Source: Mesorhizobium helmanticense
GTDB taxonomy: Bacteria; Pseudomonadota; Alphaproteobacteria; Rhizobiales; Rhizobiaceae
Assembly (NCBI RefSeq): GCF_003034915.1
Contig: NZ_PZJX01000006.1
Coordinates: 1 to 64,000, forward strand
Reading direction: 5' to 3'
DNA length: 64,000 nt
Shown here: in pieces, positions 54,487 to 62,805 of the stretch
How the letters are laid out: the number at the start of each line of letters is the position of its first letter
Numbering within the stretch: the stretch's first letter is position 1
The notes under the pieces: generated by a model
Told to the model about the DNA's origin: nothing
Database searches by the model: none
The model's input: only the letters and a program-made list of their open reading frames with translations
Made by a program: the position numbers and the translations under genes

Positions 54487-55203
54487 TTATTCGCGCTCGC
54501 CGGTGAAATTCAGCAAGAGCTGGAAGATATTGATGAAGTTCAGATAGAGCGAGAAGGCGCCGAAGACGGCGAGCTTCTGCTGTGATTCCGCGCCGAAATT
54601 CTCGGCATATTGTTCCTTGATCGTCTGCGTGTCCCAGGCGGTAAGGCCGATGAACACGGCGATGCCGATCACCGAGATCGCGAACTGCAGCGCGGTCGAG
54701 CCGAGGAAGATGTTGACGACGCTGGCAATCACCACGCCGATCAGGCCCATGATCAGGAAGGACGAGAACTGGGTCAGGTCGCGTTTGGTCGTGTAGCCGT
54801 AAAGGCTGGTGGCGCCGAACATGGTGGCGGCAATGAAAAAGGTGCGCGCGATGCTGGTGCCGGTGAAGACCAGGAACACGGAGGCCAGCGACAGGCCCAT
54901 GACCGCGCAGAATGCCCAGAACATGGCCTGGGCGCCGGCAGCGGACATCGTCTGCATCCGGAACGAGAACAAGAGCACGAAGGCGAGCGGCGCCAACATC
55001 ACCACCCACTTCAGCGGGCTGGAAAATATCGGCACGTAGAGCGCGGGCGTCGAAGCCACCGCATAGGCGATGATACCGGTGACGACGAGGCCGAGCCCCA
55101 TATAGTTGTAGACGCGCAGCATGTGCTGGCGCAGGCCCTGGTCATAGTCGGCTCCGGCGCGGGCGCCAGTACCGACGCCATATCTCAGATTGGGAATGTT
55201 CAT
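54487..55203 (-). CDS. Bax inhibitor-1/YccA family membrane protein
   Basis: 238 residues with seven hydrophobic segments and the family marks 'HMLRVYNYMGLGLVVTGIIAY' near residue 28 and 'IGLTAWDTQTIKEQYAEN' near 200 (the pH-sensing Asp region). BI-1 proteins form calcium-leak channels or membrane-stress regulators in the inner membrane. Single gene ending in a good terminator. Confidence 0.93.
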   Translation of the reverse strand: MNIPNLRYGVGTGARAGADYDQGLRQHMLRVYNYMGLGLVVTGIIAYAVASTPALYVPIFSSPLKWVVMLAPLAFVLLFSFRMQTMSAAGAQAMFWAFCAVMGLSLASVFLVFTGTSIARTFFIAATMFGATSLYGYTTKRDLTQFSSFLIMGLIGVVIASVVNIFLGSTALQFAISVIGIAVFIGLTAWDTQTIKEQYAENFGAESQQKLAVFGAFSLYLNFINIFQLLLNFTGERE

Positions 55204-55227
55204 GCGGATTCTCCTGGTGATGCGGAA

Positions 55228-56001
55228 TTAGTAAAGCGTACTGGCAAGCGTTTCGGCGGCGTGATCGAGGTCGCGCACACCGCTTCGGGCAATGACTGCG
55301 TAGGCGACGTCACCGATCTGGAAGTAAGCCGAGGAGATGTCGCCCGAAGGCGCGACGGTCGGCTTGACCACGTCGAATGTTCCGGGTCTGATCGCGAAGA
55401 GCGAGACCAATCCCATATCCTTTGTTTCGACAGCCATTTCGACGCTCGGGCCGAACTGCGACGGATAGATCTGTACGTCGCGGACCTTCCAGTCGGTCGG
55501 CAGTGACGGCATGACGATCGCCGTGGCGGCGCGGATCTCGTCCGCGTTGTAGTCCGGCGCTTCCAACTGGGACGACATGGTCTCGCGCACGATCGTCGTC
55601 CTGTGCGCCTGGATCGCTTCCTGCAGGTAGACAGGCGGCTGGGTCGAGGCGACGACTTTAGTCACCGATATCGGTCCAAGCATGCTGTGCGCCAGCCAGC
55701 CGGCAGCAACAAAGACAGCAACCGCGGCCACCCGCTGCAACGCGCCGAAGACGCGGTCCCGGGCCAGGCCCCGCTCCAGCCGGCGTGCCGCATCGGCCGT
55801 TGCCGGCCGCGCCATGCCTTGGGACCCCGCAAGCGCCATGCGCAGTTCGTCGCGCGTCCTGAGGTCGGACATCACCCGTGCCGCCGCCTCCGGACGGGTC
55901 GAAAGAAACGCCCCAACTTCAATGCGGCGTGCAACGTCCAACTGGTCGTCGACATAGGCGTCAAGGTCGGCATCGATTACCGGATCGCGCAGTTCGTTCA
56001 T
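55228..56001 (-). CDS. anti-sigma factor (membrane-anchored)
   Basis: 257 residues. The N-terminal helical part ('LDAYVDDQLDVARRIEVGAFL') is followed by one membrane helix near residues 88-106 ('VAAVAVFVAAGWLAHSML') and a periplasmic domain. The zinc-type HxxxCxxC motif is absent, so it belongs to the non-zinc class. The start overlaps the stop of the sigma factor gene (TGATGA), so the two are coupled. It would hold the ECF sigma factor inactive until a signal is sensed. Confidence 0.85.
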   Translation of the reverse strand: MNELRDPVIDADLDAYVDDQLDVARRIEVGAFLSTRPEAAARVMSDLRTRDELRMALAGSQGMARPATADAARRLERGLARDRVFGALQRVAAVAVFVAAGWLAHSMLGPISVTKVVASTQPPVYLQEAIQAHRTTIVRETMSSQLEAPDYNADEIRAATAIVMPSLPTDWKVRDVQIYPSQFGPSVEMAVETKDMGLVSLFAIRPGTFDVVKPTVAPSGDISSAYFQIGDVAYAVIARSGVRDLDHAAETLASTLY

Positions 56002-56549
56002 CACTGATCTCCCACGATCCTGAGGTGGTTTTTTGCACGCGCAGGCGACGTGTCTTCCATCTCGCGCAGCGCCGCCCGCGCACGACCGATGCGTGACATC
56101 AACGTTCCAAGCGGCACGCCGCTGACCTCGGCCGCCTGGCTGTAGGTAAGTCCCTCGATGGCGACGAGATGCAGTGCCGAACGCTGCTCTTCGGGCAATT
56201 TGAAAAAGGCTTCACGCACCTGCGCCAGGCGGATCGAATGCTCCTGGGGGGCGTCCATATTGGCGTCGGCAAGGTATTCGGCCTGCTCGATGCGCGCCGC
56301 TTCGGATTTGCGCGACCGTATTCCGTCAATGAAGGCATTGTGCACAATCGACAGCAGCCATGCGCGCAGATTTCCGCCGGAGCGGAAGGTGCCGCGCCTC
56401 TCATAGGCCCGCACCAGTGCATCCTGCACCAGATCCTCGGCATCGGCACTATTGCGCGTCAACGAACGCGCGTAGCGGCGCAGCGAACCGAGCTGTCCCG
56501 TGATATCGAAACGTGGCATCGATGGTTTCATGCTCTGTTTACGGAACAT
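56001..56549 (-). CDS. ECF RNA polymerase sigma factor
   Basis: 182 residues. Region 2: 'LRRYARSLTRNSADAEDLVQDALVRAYERRGTF' and 'LRAWLLSIVHNAFID'; region 4: 'LPEEQRSALHLVAIEGLTYSQAAEVSGVPLGTLMSRIGRARAALR'. The start is ATG 56,549 or 56,531; no good ribosome site separates them. The paired anti-sigma gene follows immediately. Regulon unknown. Confidence 0.92.
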   Translation of the reverse strand: MFRKQSMKPSMPRFDITGQLGSLRRYARSLTRNSADAEDLVQDALVRAYERRGTFRSGGNLRAWLLSIVHNAFIDGIRSRKSEAARIEQAEYLADANMDAPQEHSIRLAQVREAFFKLPEEQRSALHLVAIEGLTYSQAAEVSGVPLGTLMSRIGRARAALREMEDTSPARAKNHLRIVGDQ

Positions 56550-56558
56550 GCAGGGATT

Positions 56559-56771
56559 TTAATCCCTCATTGCGAAAATTTTTCCCACGATATCAATCTC
56601 GCGTGCCGCAAAGCCTGCTGAATGTGCTGACGCGGCGACCGCTCTGGAATGCGCGTCGCGATCGATGACGACCACCGAAAGGCCGTGCCGGACGGCGGCG
56701 AGCGCATGAGCCAGACCGACAATGCCGGCGCCGACAATTTCAGGGTCGAACTGTTCTTGCCGGCCTATCAT
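56559..56771 (-). pseudogene. N-terminal remnant of an FAD-dependent oxidoreductase
   Basis: The frame reads 'DPEIVGAGIVGLAHALAAVRHG' and 'LSVVVIDRDAHSRAVAASAHSAGFA', the FAD-binding GxGxxG and the following strand of DAO-type oxidoreductases. It stops after 70 codons just before the sigma factor gene. The other 300 residues are missing. Confidence 0.65.
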
Positions 56772-56949
56772 TGTCTCACGCCGCCATTCTCGCGCTTGTC
56801 CCGGAAATGCCTGTCCAAACTACGCCGATGTCACAGGAACGTGTAGGGCTCACTTCCGTCTTACCGATCGCACGGCATTCGGTCTGGCGCACATGAAACC
56901 GCTGGCGCAAGGCGGGCGATTTGCGTATCACTCCGCCGCCATTGGGACG

Positions 56950-58140
56950 ATGTTGATGTTCGAAAACCTGCAACCAGCCCCCGCCGACAAGATCATTGCC
57001 CTGATCGGCCTCTATCGCGCCGATCCGCGCCCCGACAAGGTCGACCTCGGGGTCGGCGTCTACAAGGACCGCGACGGCAAGACGCCGGTTATGCGCGCGG
57101 TGCGCGAAGCCGAAAAGCGCCTGCTGCAGAGCCAGGATACCAAGACCTATCTCGGCCTTGCCGGCGACACCGGCTTCAACGCCGCGATGGCGAAGCTCAC
57201 CTTCGGTCCCGCGGCCGACCTGGGGCGCATCCGCGCCGCGCAGGCGCCCGGCGGCTCCGGCGCGCTGCGGCTGGTGGCCGAGTTGCTCAAGCGGACCCGC
57301 TCCGACGCGACGATCTGGCTGTCCGACCCGACATGGCCGAACCACCCACCTGTGATGCGCGCCGCCGGCCTGCAGATCCGCGAATACCCCTATTTCGACG
57401 CTGCTTCCGGTGCGGTGCGCTTCGCCGACATGCTGACGGCGCTACGCGCTGCAAAGAGCGGCGACGTGGTGCTGCTGCATGGCTGCTGCCATAACCCGAC
57501 TGGCGCCAATCTCGATACCGCGCAATGGACCGAAATCACTGATCTTGTCGTCGAGCGCGGCCTGCTGCCTTTCGTCGACATCGCCTATCAGGGCTTTGGC
57601 GAAGGTCTCGATGCGGACGCCGCCGGCCTGCGCATCATGGCCTCAAAAGTCCCCGAAATGGTCGTCGCCTCGAGCTGCTCGAAGAACTTTGCCGTCTATC
57701 GCGACCGTGTCGGGGCGGCGATGATCCTGGCCAAGGACGGCGCCCAGGCGGATGTGGCGATGGGCCAGATGCTGTCGGCGGCGCGCGCCATGTATTCGAT
57801 GCCGCCGGACCACGGCGCTGCCGCCGTGCGCATCGTGCTGGAAGATGCCGCCTTGCGCGCCGACTGGGAAGCGGAACTGGAAGACATGCGGCTGCGCATG
57901 CTCAGGCTTCGCGTCCAGTTCGCCGAGGCGCTGCGGCGGCAGTCCAATTCAGACCGCTTCGATTTCGTCGCCAGCCATCGCGGCATGTTTTCCCGCCTTG
58001 GCCTGTCCGAGGCGCAGGTCGAGCGGCTGCGCGCCGAGCACGGCGTCTACATGGTCGGCGACAGCCGCATCAACGTCGCGGGCCTGCCCGAGGACGGGAT
58101 GGACGCACTCGCCAAGGCGATCGTCTCGGTGCTCGACTAG
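56950..58140 (+). CDS. aromatic amino acid/aspartate aminotransferase
   Basis: 396 residues. Class I aminotransferase of the AspC/TyrB type: 'ADPRPDKVDLGVGVYKDRDGKTP', 'SDPTWPNHPPVMRAAGL', 'HGCCHNPTGANL', the PLP-lysine in 'ASSCSKNFAVYRDRVG' and 'DSRINVAGL' near the end. PLP-dependent transfer of the amino group between aspartate or aromatic amino acids and 2-oxoglutarate. Starts MLMFENLQPAPADKI at 56,950 (56,956 also possible). It overlaps the convergent methyltransferase gene by four bases. Confidence 0.92.
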   Translation: MLMFENLQPAPADKIIALIGLYRADPRPDKVDLGVGVYKDRDGKTPVMRAVREAEKRLLQSQDTKTYLGLAGDTGFNAAMAKLTFGPAADLGRIRAAQAPGGSGALRLVAELLKRTRSDATIWLSDPTWPNHPPVMRAAGLQIREYPYFDAASGAVRFADMLTALRAAKSGDVVLLHGCCHNPTGANLDTAQWTEITDLVVERGLLPFVDIAYQGFGEGLDADAAGLRIMASKVPEMVVASSCSKNFAVYRDRVGAAMILAKDGAQADVAMGQMLSAARAMYSMPPDHGAAAVRIVLEDAALRADWEAELEDMRLRMLRLRVQFAEALRRQSNSDRFDFVASHRGMFSRLGLSEAQVERLRAEHGVYMVGDSRINVAGLPEDGMDALAKAIVSVLD

Positions 58141-58958
58141 ACCACAGCCACGATTACATGGGCTTGAATTTTGGCAGCAACCTCGCCGCTGCCATGTCTG
58201 TCTGCAATCGCGGATGCTGCGTAGTCGGTTGCAGCGTCGAGTTTTCCTGCGTCCTTGGCCTCGATTTCGTTGCGAAGGAGAGTTCCCTGGCAATAAGCAA
58301 CCGCCGGAAGGCGCGGCGAGGATGCACGGCTTTGTTCGGCTCTTGTCTCGATCACCACGCGGGAGAAACCCGCGTCCTCCAACTCGCTGCGGATCAGCGC
58401 CGTGTCGTGGTAGCCGTGCGGTGTGCGTGCCAGAAAGCGCGGCGGATCGTTCGGAAAAATCCTTGCGAGAGCATTCGTGACGTCATCCGCAAATACATTC
58501 TCCTCGATGCGATCCCATACGTTGAACAAAAAATGTCCTCCGGGCTTCAGGACTCGCCTGGTTTCGCGGTAGGCAGATGAGCGGTCGGGAAAGAACATCA
58601 CGCCGAACTGACAGCAAACGAGATCGAAGGCCGCATTTTCAAACGGCAGCGCCAGCGCATCCGCCTGGCGCCATTTGATGCGACTGTCGGGCGCTTGTCG
58701 CGAAGCGGCGTAGTCGAGCATCGGCTGGTTAAGGTCGGTTACGTCATAGCTTGCGCGGGGGGACAGTTTTGGCGCCAATGCCCGGGTCACAACCCCGGTG
58801 CCCGCGGCGATCTCCAAAACGGCGGCTGGCGACAAGGACGCTGCTCGTCGTGCAAGATCTGTGGCGTACGGCTCGAAAATCAACGGCACCATATAGCGGT
58901 CGTAGTTTTCCGGAATCGAGCCAGCGAACACCTTGTCCGTTTCCAACATTGCTATCAC
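58137..58958 (-). CDS. class I SAM-dependent methyltransferase
   Basis: 273 residues. The SAM site 'VLEIAAGTGVVTRALAPKL' (motif I) is near residue 45, 'YDVTDLNQPMLDYA' (acidic motif II) follows, and 'FDLVCCQFGVMFFPDR' is motif III/IV. Alternative start ATG 58,949. Substrate unknown. Convergent with the aminotransferase gene. Confidence 0.88.
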   Translation of the reverse strand: MIAMLETDKVFAGSIPENYDRYMVPLIFEPYATDLARRAASLSPAAVLEIAAGTGVVTRALAPKLSPRASYDVTDLNQPMLDYAASRQAPDSRIKWRQADALALPFENAAFDLVCCQFGVMFFPDRSSAYRETRRVLKPGGHFLFNVWDRIEENVFADDVTNALARIFPNDPPRFLARTPHGYHDTALIRSELEDAGFSRVVIETRAEQSRASSPRLPAVAYCQGTLLRNEIEAKDAGKLDAATDYAASAIADRHGSGEVAAKIQAHVIVAVV

Positions 58959-59220
58959 CCGCCGTCCGTTTGATGGCTCGCGAGATCAGCCTATGATTGT
59001 AAGCGCTGGGTCGTTTTCAACCGGAAGGCGCTCAACGGCATGCGGTCATGTCGGCCATGGCTCCGCGAAAGCGGAAGCAAGATCAGGCTATTGAAATCCA
59101 TCATACCAGTCGGGGCGGGTTTGAGAATAGCGCCCGTTCCGCACCGGCACCTGTGGACAATACCCCCTCGCAGGCCGACGGCATTGGCCCTACGCCGGCG
59201 CTCAGGCTAGCATCCGCCCG

Positions 59221-60045
59221 ATGAAGCCTTCGAAAGACATCTCCCGGCTGATCGAGATCATGGCGGCGCTGCGGGCGCCGAAAACCGGCTGCCCCTGGGA
59301 CATCGAGCAGGATTTTTCGACCATAGCGCCTTACACGATCGAGGAAGCCTACGAGGTGGCGGACGCGATCGCGCGCGGCGATCTCGACGATCTGCGCGAC
59401 GAACTCGGCGATCTCCTGCTGCAGGTCGTCTACCATGCGCAAATGGCCGAGGAAGCCGGCGAATTCGCCTTCGGCGACGTGGTCCAGGCCATCACCACGA
59501 AAATGATCCGTCGTCACCCGCATGTCTTCGGCGATGAGAAGGCCCGCAGCGCTGGCATGGCCAAGGGCATGTGGGAAAAGATCAAGGCCGAGGAGAAGGC
59601 TGAGAAACGCAGCGCCCGCCTCGCGCGTGGACTCGACCCCGAAGACAACGGCAAAGGCTTTCTCGATAGCGTGCCGGTCGCCCTGCCCGCGCTGACCCGG
59701 GCACTGAAGCTGCAGGAAAAAGCGGCCCGTGTCGGCTTCGACTGGAGCGAAGCCACGCCTATCCTCGACAAGATCGAGGAAGAGATCGGCGAATTGCGCG
59801 AGGCGCTGGCCAAGGGCGCCACGGCGTCGATCAAGGATGAGTTCGGCGACATGCTGTTTGCCGTCGTCAACCTCGGCCGTCATCTCAAGCTCGATTCCGA
59901 AGCCGCACTCAGCGGCACCAACGAGAAATTCCGCTCGCGCTTCCACTATGTCGAGCAAGCACTGGAAGCGTCCGGGAACACGCTCGAAAAGGCGACACTC
60001 GACGAGATGGAGGCGCTCTGGCAGCAGGCCAAAAGCGCGAAATAA
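59221..60045 (+). CDS. mazG: nucleoside triphosphate pyrophosphohydrolase MazG
   Basis: 274 residues with two MazG domains. N-terminal: 'LIEIMAALRAPKTGCPWDIEQ' and 'EEAYEVADAIARGDLDDLRDELGDLLLQV' (the EExxE...ExxD metal motif); C-terminal: 'ILDKIEEEIGELREALAKG' and 'KDEFGDMLFAVVNLGRHL'. It hydrolyses NTPs to NMP and pyrophosphate. Convergent with hflX, 6 bp apart. The mazG-hflX-hfq-dat-ntrX order is the standard rhizobial one. Confidence 0.95.
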   Translation: MKPSKDISRLIEIMAALRAPKTGCPWDIEQDFSTIAPYTIEEAYEVADAIARGDLDDLRDELGDLLLQVVYHAQMAEEAGEFAFGDVVQAITTKMIRRHPHVFGDEKARSAGMAKGMWEKIKAEEKAEKRSARLARGLDPEDNGKGFLDSVPVALPALTRALKLQEKAARVGFDWSEATPILDKIEEEIGELREALAKGATASIKDEFGDMLFAVVNLGRHLKLDSEAALSGTNEKFRSRFHYVEQALEASGNTLEKATLDEMEALWQQAKSAK

Positions 60046-60051
60046 GCTGAA

Positions 60052-61446
60052 TTACCCGTTGTTTTTACGGTGCAATCGGCTTTCGATCTCTTCACGCGCG
60101 CTTTGCGTCGCCCTGAGTGAGACGGTCACGCTGCCATCCTCATTGTCGACCCGCGAAACGACGTCGCCATTGCGATAGAGCCAGTCGACAAGGCCAAATT
60201 GAGCCGGCGTAAGCGTGATTGTCAGCGTTGCCAGCTCGCCTGATACTCTTGTCTCGATGATCGCCTTCAGCGCATCGATGCCTTCACCGGTGGCGGCCGA
60301 TATGGCGATCGGCGGCGCCTTGTTGCCGTCGACCCCGTCTGCAAGCAACCGCGCCCGGTTGCCCTCATCGAGCCGGTCGATCTTGTTCCACACTTCGATG
60401 ACGCGCTTGGTGTCGCCGGCATCGACGCCGAGATCGGCGAGGATGCGCTCGACATCCTCGGCCTGTGCTGTCGTGTCGGGGTCCGAAATATCGCGCAGAT
60501 GGATGACGAGATCGGCCTCGACCACCTCTTCCAGCGTCGCCCGAAAGGCTGCGATCAGATGTGTCGGCAGGTCTGAAATGAAGCCGACCGTATCCGACAG
60601 GATGACCGGCGTGCCGTGCGGCAGGCGCACGCGGCGCAGCGTTGGATCGAGCGTGGCAAACAGCATGTCCTCGGCCAGAACCCCTGCTCCGGTCAGCCTG
60701 TTGAACAGCGTCGACTTGCCGGCATTGGTGTAGCCGACGATCGCCACCACCGGGAACGGCACCTTCTTGCGCTTGGCGCGGTGAAGGTCGCGGGTGCGCC
60801 GCACGGTTTCCAGCTCGTGCTTCAGCTTGATGATCTTGTCCTGCAGGACACGCCGGTCCGATTCGATCTGCGTTTCGCCGGGACCGCCGAGAAAGCCGGC
60901 GCCGCCGCGCTGGCGTTCAAGGTGGGTCCAGCTGCGGACGAGCCGGCCCTTCTGATAGTTGAGATGGGCAAGCTCGACTTGCAGCGTGCCTTCCTTGGTC
61001 CGCGCACGCTCGCCGAAGATTTCCAGGATCAGTCCGGTGCGGTCCAGCACCTTGGCGTTCAATTCCTTTTCGAGATTGCGCTGCTGCACCGGCGTCAGCG
61101 GGTGGTCGACAATGACCAGCTCGGCATGACGCTCTTTGACGATCTCCGCGAATTCCGCCACCTTGCCGCTGCCGAGCAAGGTCGCCGGGCGCGGGTCGTT
61201 GACGGTCACGACTGCCGTGTGGACCGGGTCGAGATCGATGGCGCGGGCCAAGCCGACCGCCTCGTCGTGTCGGGCCTCGGCTGAACGCGTCAGGCGCGGA
61301 CGGTTCGTCTCGTCGTCGCCGCGCGGCTGTCGGGTAAGCACCGGCACAATGACGACAGCCCGGGTTGGACCCTTGGCCTCGGTCCCGGGCTGATGTGACG
61401 ATTTTTTTCCGCGGACGCTGCGATCCGCGTCTTTCTCACGTGCCAA
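60052..61446 (-). CDS. hflX: GTPase HflX
   Basis: 464 residues. The HflX N-terminal domain ('LVIVDHPLTPVQQRNLEKELNAKVLDRTGLILEIF', 'YQKGRLVRSWTHLERQRGG') precedes the G domain with 'IVGYTNAGKSTLFN' (G1), 'DTVGFISDLP' (G3) and 'NKIDRL' (G4). Splits or rescues ribosomes under stress. The start is TTG 61,446 directly after the hfq stop codon; no nearer ATG begins the family. Same operon as hfq. Confidence 0.95.
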   Translation of the reverse strand: MAREKDADRSVRGKKSSHQPGTEAKGPTRAVVIVPVLTRQPRGDDETNRPRLTRSAEARHDEAVGLARAIDLDPVHTAVVTVNDPRPATLLGSGKVAEFAEIVKERHAELVIVDHPLTPVQQRNLEKELNAKVLDRTGLILEIFGERARTKEGTLQVELAHLNYQKGRLVRSWTHLERQRGGAGFLGGPGETQIESDRRVLQDKIIKLKHELETVRRTRDLHRAKRKKVPFPVVAIVGYTNAGKSTLFNRLTGAGVLAEDMLFATLDPTLRRVRLPHGTPVILSDTVGFISDLPTHLIAAFRATLEEVVEADLVIHLRDISDPDTTAQAEDVERILADLGVDAGDTKRVIEVWNKIDRLDEGNRARLLADGVDGNKAPPIAISAATGEGIDALKAIIETRVSGELATLTITLTPAQFGLVDWLYRNGDVVSRVDNEDGSVTVSLRATQSAREEIESRLHRKNNG

Positions 61447-61692
61447 TCAGGCGCCCTGGCTTTCCTCGCCATCGAACATCTGAACCGGCTGGCTCGGCAT
61501 GATCGTGGAAATGGCGTGCTTGTAGACGAGCTGGGAATGGCCGTCACGACGCAGCAAAACACAGAAATTATCGAATGAAGTGACCACGCCGGTCAGTTTC
61601 ACGCCGTTGATGAGGAAGATGGTGAGCGGGTTCTTGCTCTTGCGAACTGAGTTCAGGAACAGGTCCTGAAGGTTTTGCGATCGTTCCGCCAT
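61447..61692 (-). CDS. hfq: RNA chaperone Hfq
   Basis: 81 residues from ATG 61,692. The Sm1 and Sm2 motifs are '[29 protein letters not shown]' and '[14 protein letters not shown]' (YKHAIST). A ring-shaped hexamer that pairs small RNAs with mRNAs. In-frame codons to 61,734 are upstream of the family start. Followed without gap by hflX. Confidence 0.97.
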   Translation of the reverse strand: MAERSQNLQDLFLNSVRKSKNPLTIFLINGVKLTGVVTSFDNFCVLLRRDGHSQLVYKHAISTIMPSQPVQMFDGEESQGA

Positions 61693-61838
61693 TGTTCTTG
61701 TCTTTCCGCCGATCCCCTTCGGTTTGCAGGCCAATGCGCCAAATTAACCGGCCCATGTCAAGCGTACAAACACCCTCTTGCCGTCAGTAACGACAAGCAG
61801 AACGAGATATATTGATGTTCATTCCACCTGTGCGGTTA

Positions 61839-62702
61839 TCAGGCCGGACTTTTTTCCGCAACGTCAAAAAAGGCCTGCCGCAAGGAAAGTGTTATTGAGC
61901 CGGGATGGCCATTGGCCACGGGAACCCCGTCGATCGCCACGATCGGCATGGCGATCGTCGTCGCGGAACTGATGAAAGCCTCGCGCGCGGCCTTGGCTTC
62001 GGCGACCGAAAACCCCCGCTCCTCAATCGTCAGCCCCAGCTTGGCGGCCACTTCGAACAGCGTGGTGCGGGTGATGCCGCGCAGGATGCCGTGCTCGGCC
62101 GGCCGCGTCACCAGCACGCCATCCCTGGTGATGATCCAGGCGTTCGACGAGCCGCCTTCCTTGACGGTGCCATCGGCATCGACGAACCACGCTTCCTGGG
62201 CGCCGGCCTCCCTGGCCTTCTGCTTGGCAAGCACGTTGGGCAGCAGGCCGACGGACTTGATGTCGACGCGGTCCCAGCGATTCTCCGGTACGGTGATGAC
62301 CTTGATCCCGCTCTCGGCCCGCTTGGCGGCGACTGCGGGGTCGGCCTTCCGGGCCGTCACCACCAGCGATGGCTTGGTGCCGGCCGCCGGGAAGACAAAG
62401 TCGCGGCTGGCGACACCGCGCGTCACCTGGAGATAGACCAGGCCGTTGGCGACATGGTTGCGGCGCACCACTTCGCGCAGGATGAGCGGCAATACGCGCT
62501 GCGTCACCGGCCAGTCGATCGAGAGCTCGCGCAAGGAACGGTCCAGCCGGGCGAGATGACGTGGCATGTCGACGATGAAGCCGCGCGCCACCTCGCAGAC
62601 CTCATAGACGCCGTCCGCGAACTGATAGCCGCGATCCTCAATGTGCACACAGGCGTCGGCGTGAGCGACATAGCGCCCGTTCACATAGGCAATGCGTGGC
62701 AT
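61839..62702 (-). CDS. D-amino acid aminotransferase (class IV)
   Basis: 287 residues. 'IEDRGYQFADGVYEVCEVARG', the PLP-lysine in 'RVDIKSVGLLPNVLAKQKA' (Lys near residue 147), 'EGGSSNAWIITRDGVLVT', and 'ILRGITRTTLFEVA' are the class IV aminotransferase marks. Most like D-alanine aminotransferase, which supplies D-glutamate or D-alanine for peptidoglycan. It lies between ntrX and hfq, its usual place in rhizobia. Confidence 0.9.
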   Translation of the reverse strand: MPRIAYVNGRYVAHADACVHIEDRGYQFADGVYEVCEVARGFIVDMPRHLARLDRSLRELSIDWPVTQRVLPLILREVVRRNHVANGLVYLQVTRGVASRDFVFPAAGTKPSLVVTARKADPAVAAKRAESGIKVITVPENRWDRVDIKSVGLLPNVLAKQKAREAGAQEAWFVDADGTVKEGGSSNAWIITRDGVLVTRPAEHGILRGITRTTLFEVAAKLGLTIEERGFSVAEAKAAREAFISSATTIAMPIVAIDGVPVANGHPGSITLSLRQAFFDVAEKSPA

Positions 62703-62805
62703 CTGTAGTCCCCTGGATGGTCCCGGCTTTCTTAAGCGATTCCGCCACCGGCGTAACCGACAAATGCGTGGGCCAGAAGCGGCAAGGCCCGCGACAGGCC
62801 AGCCG

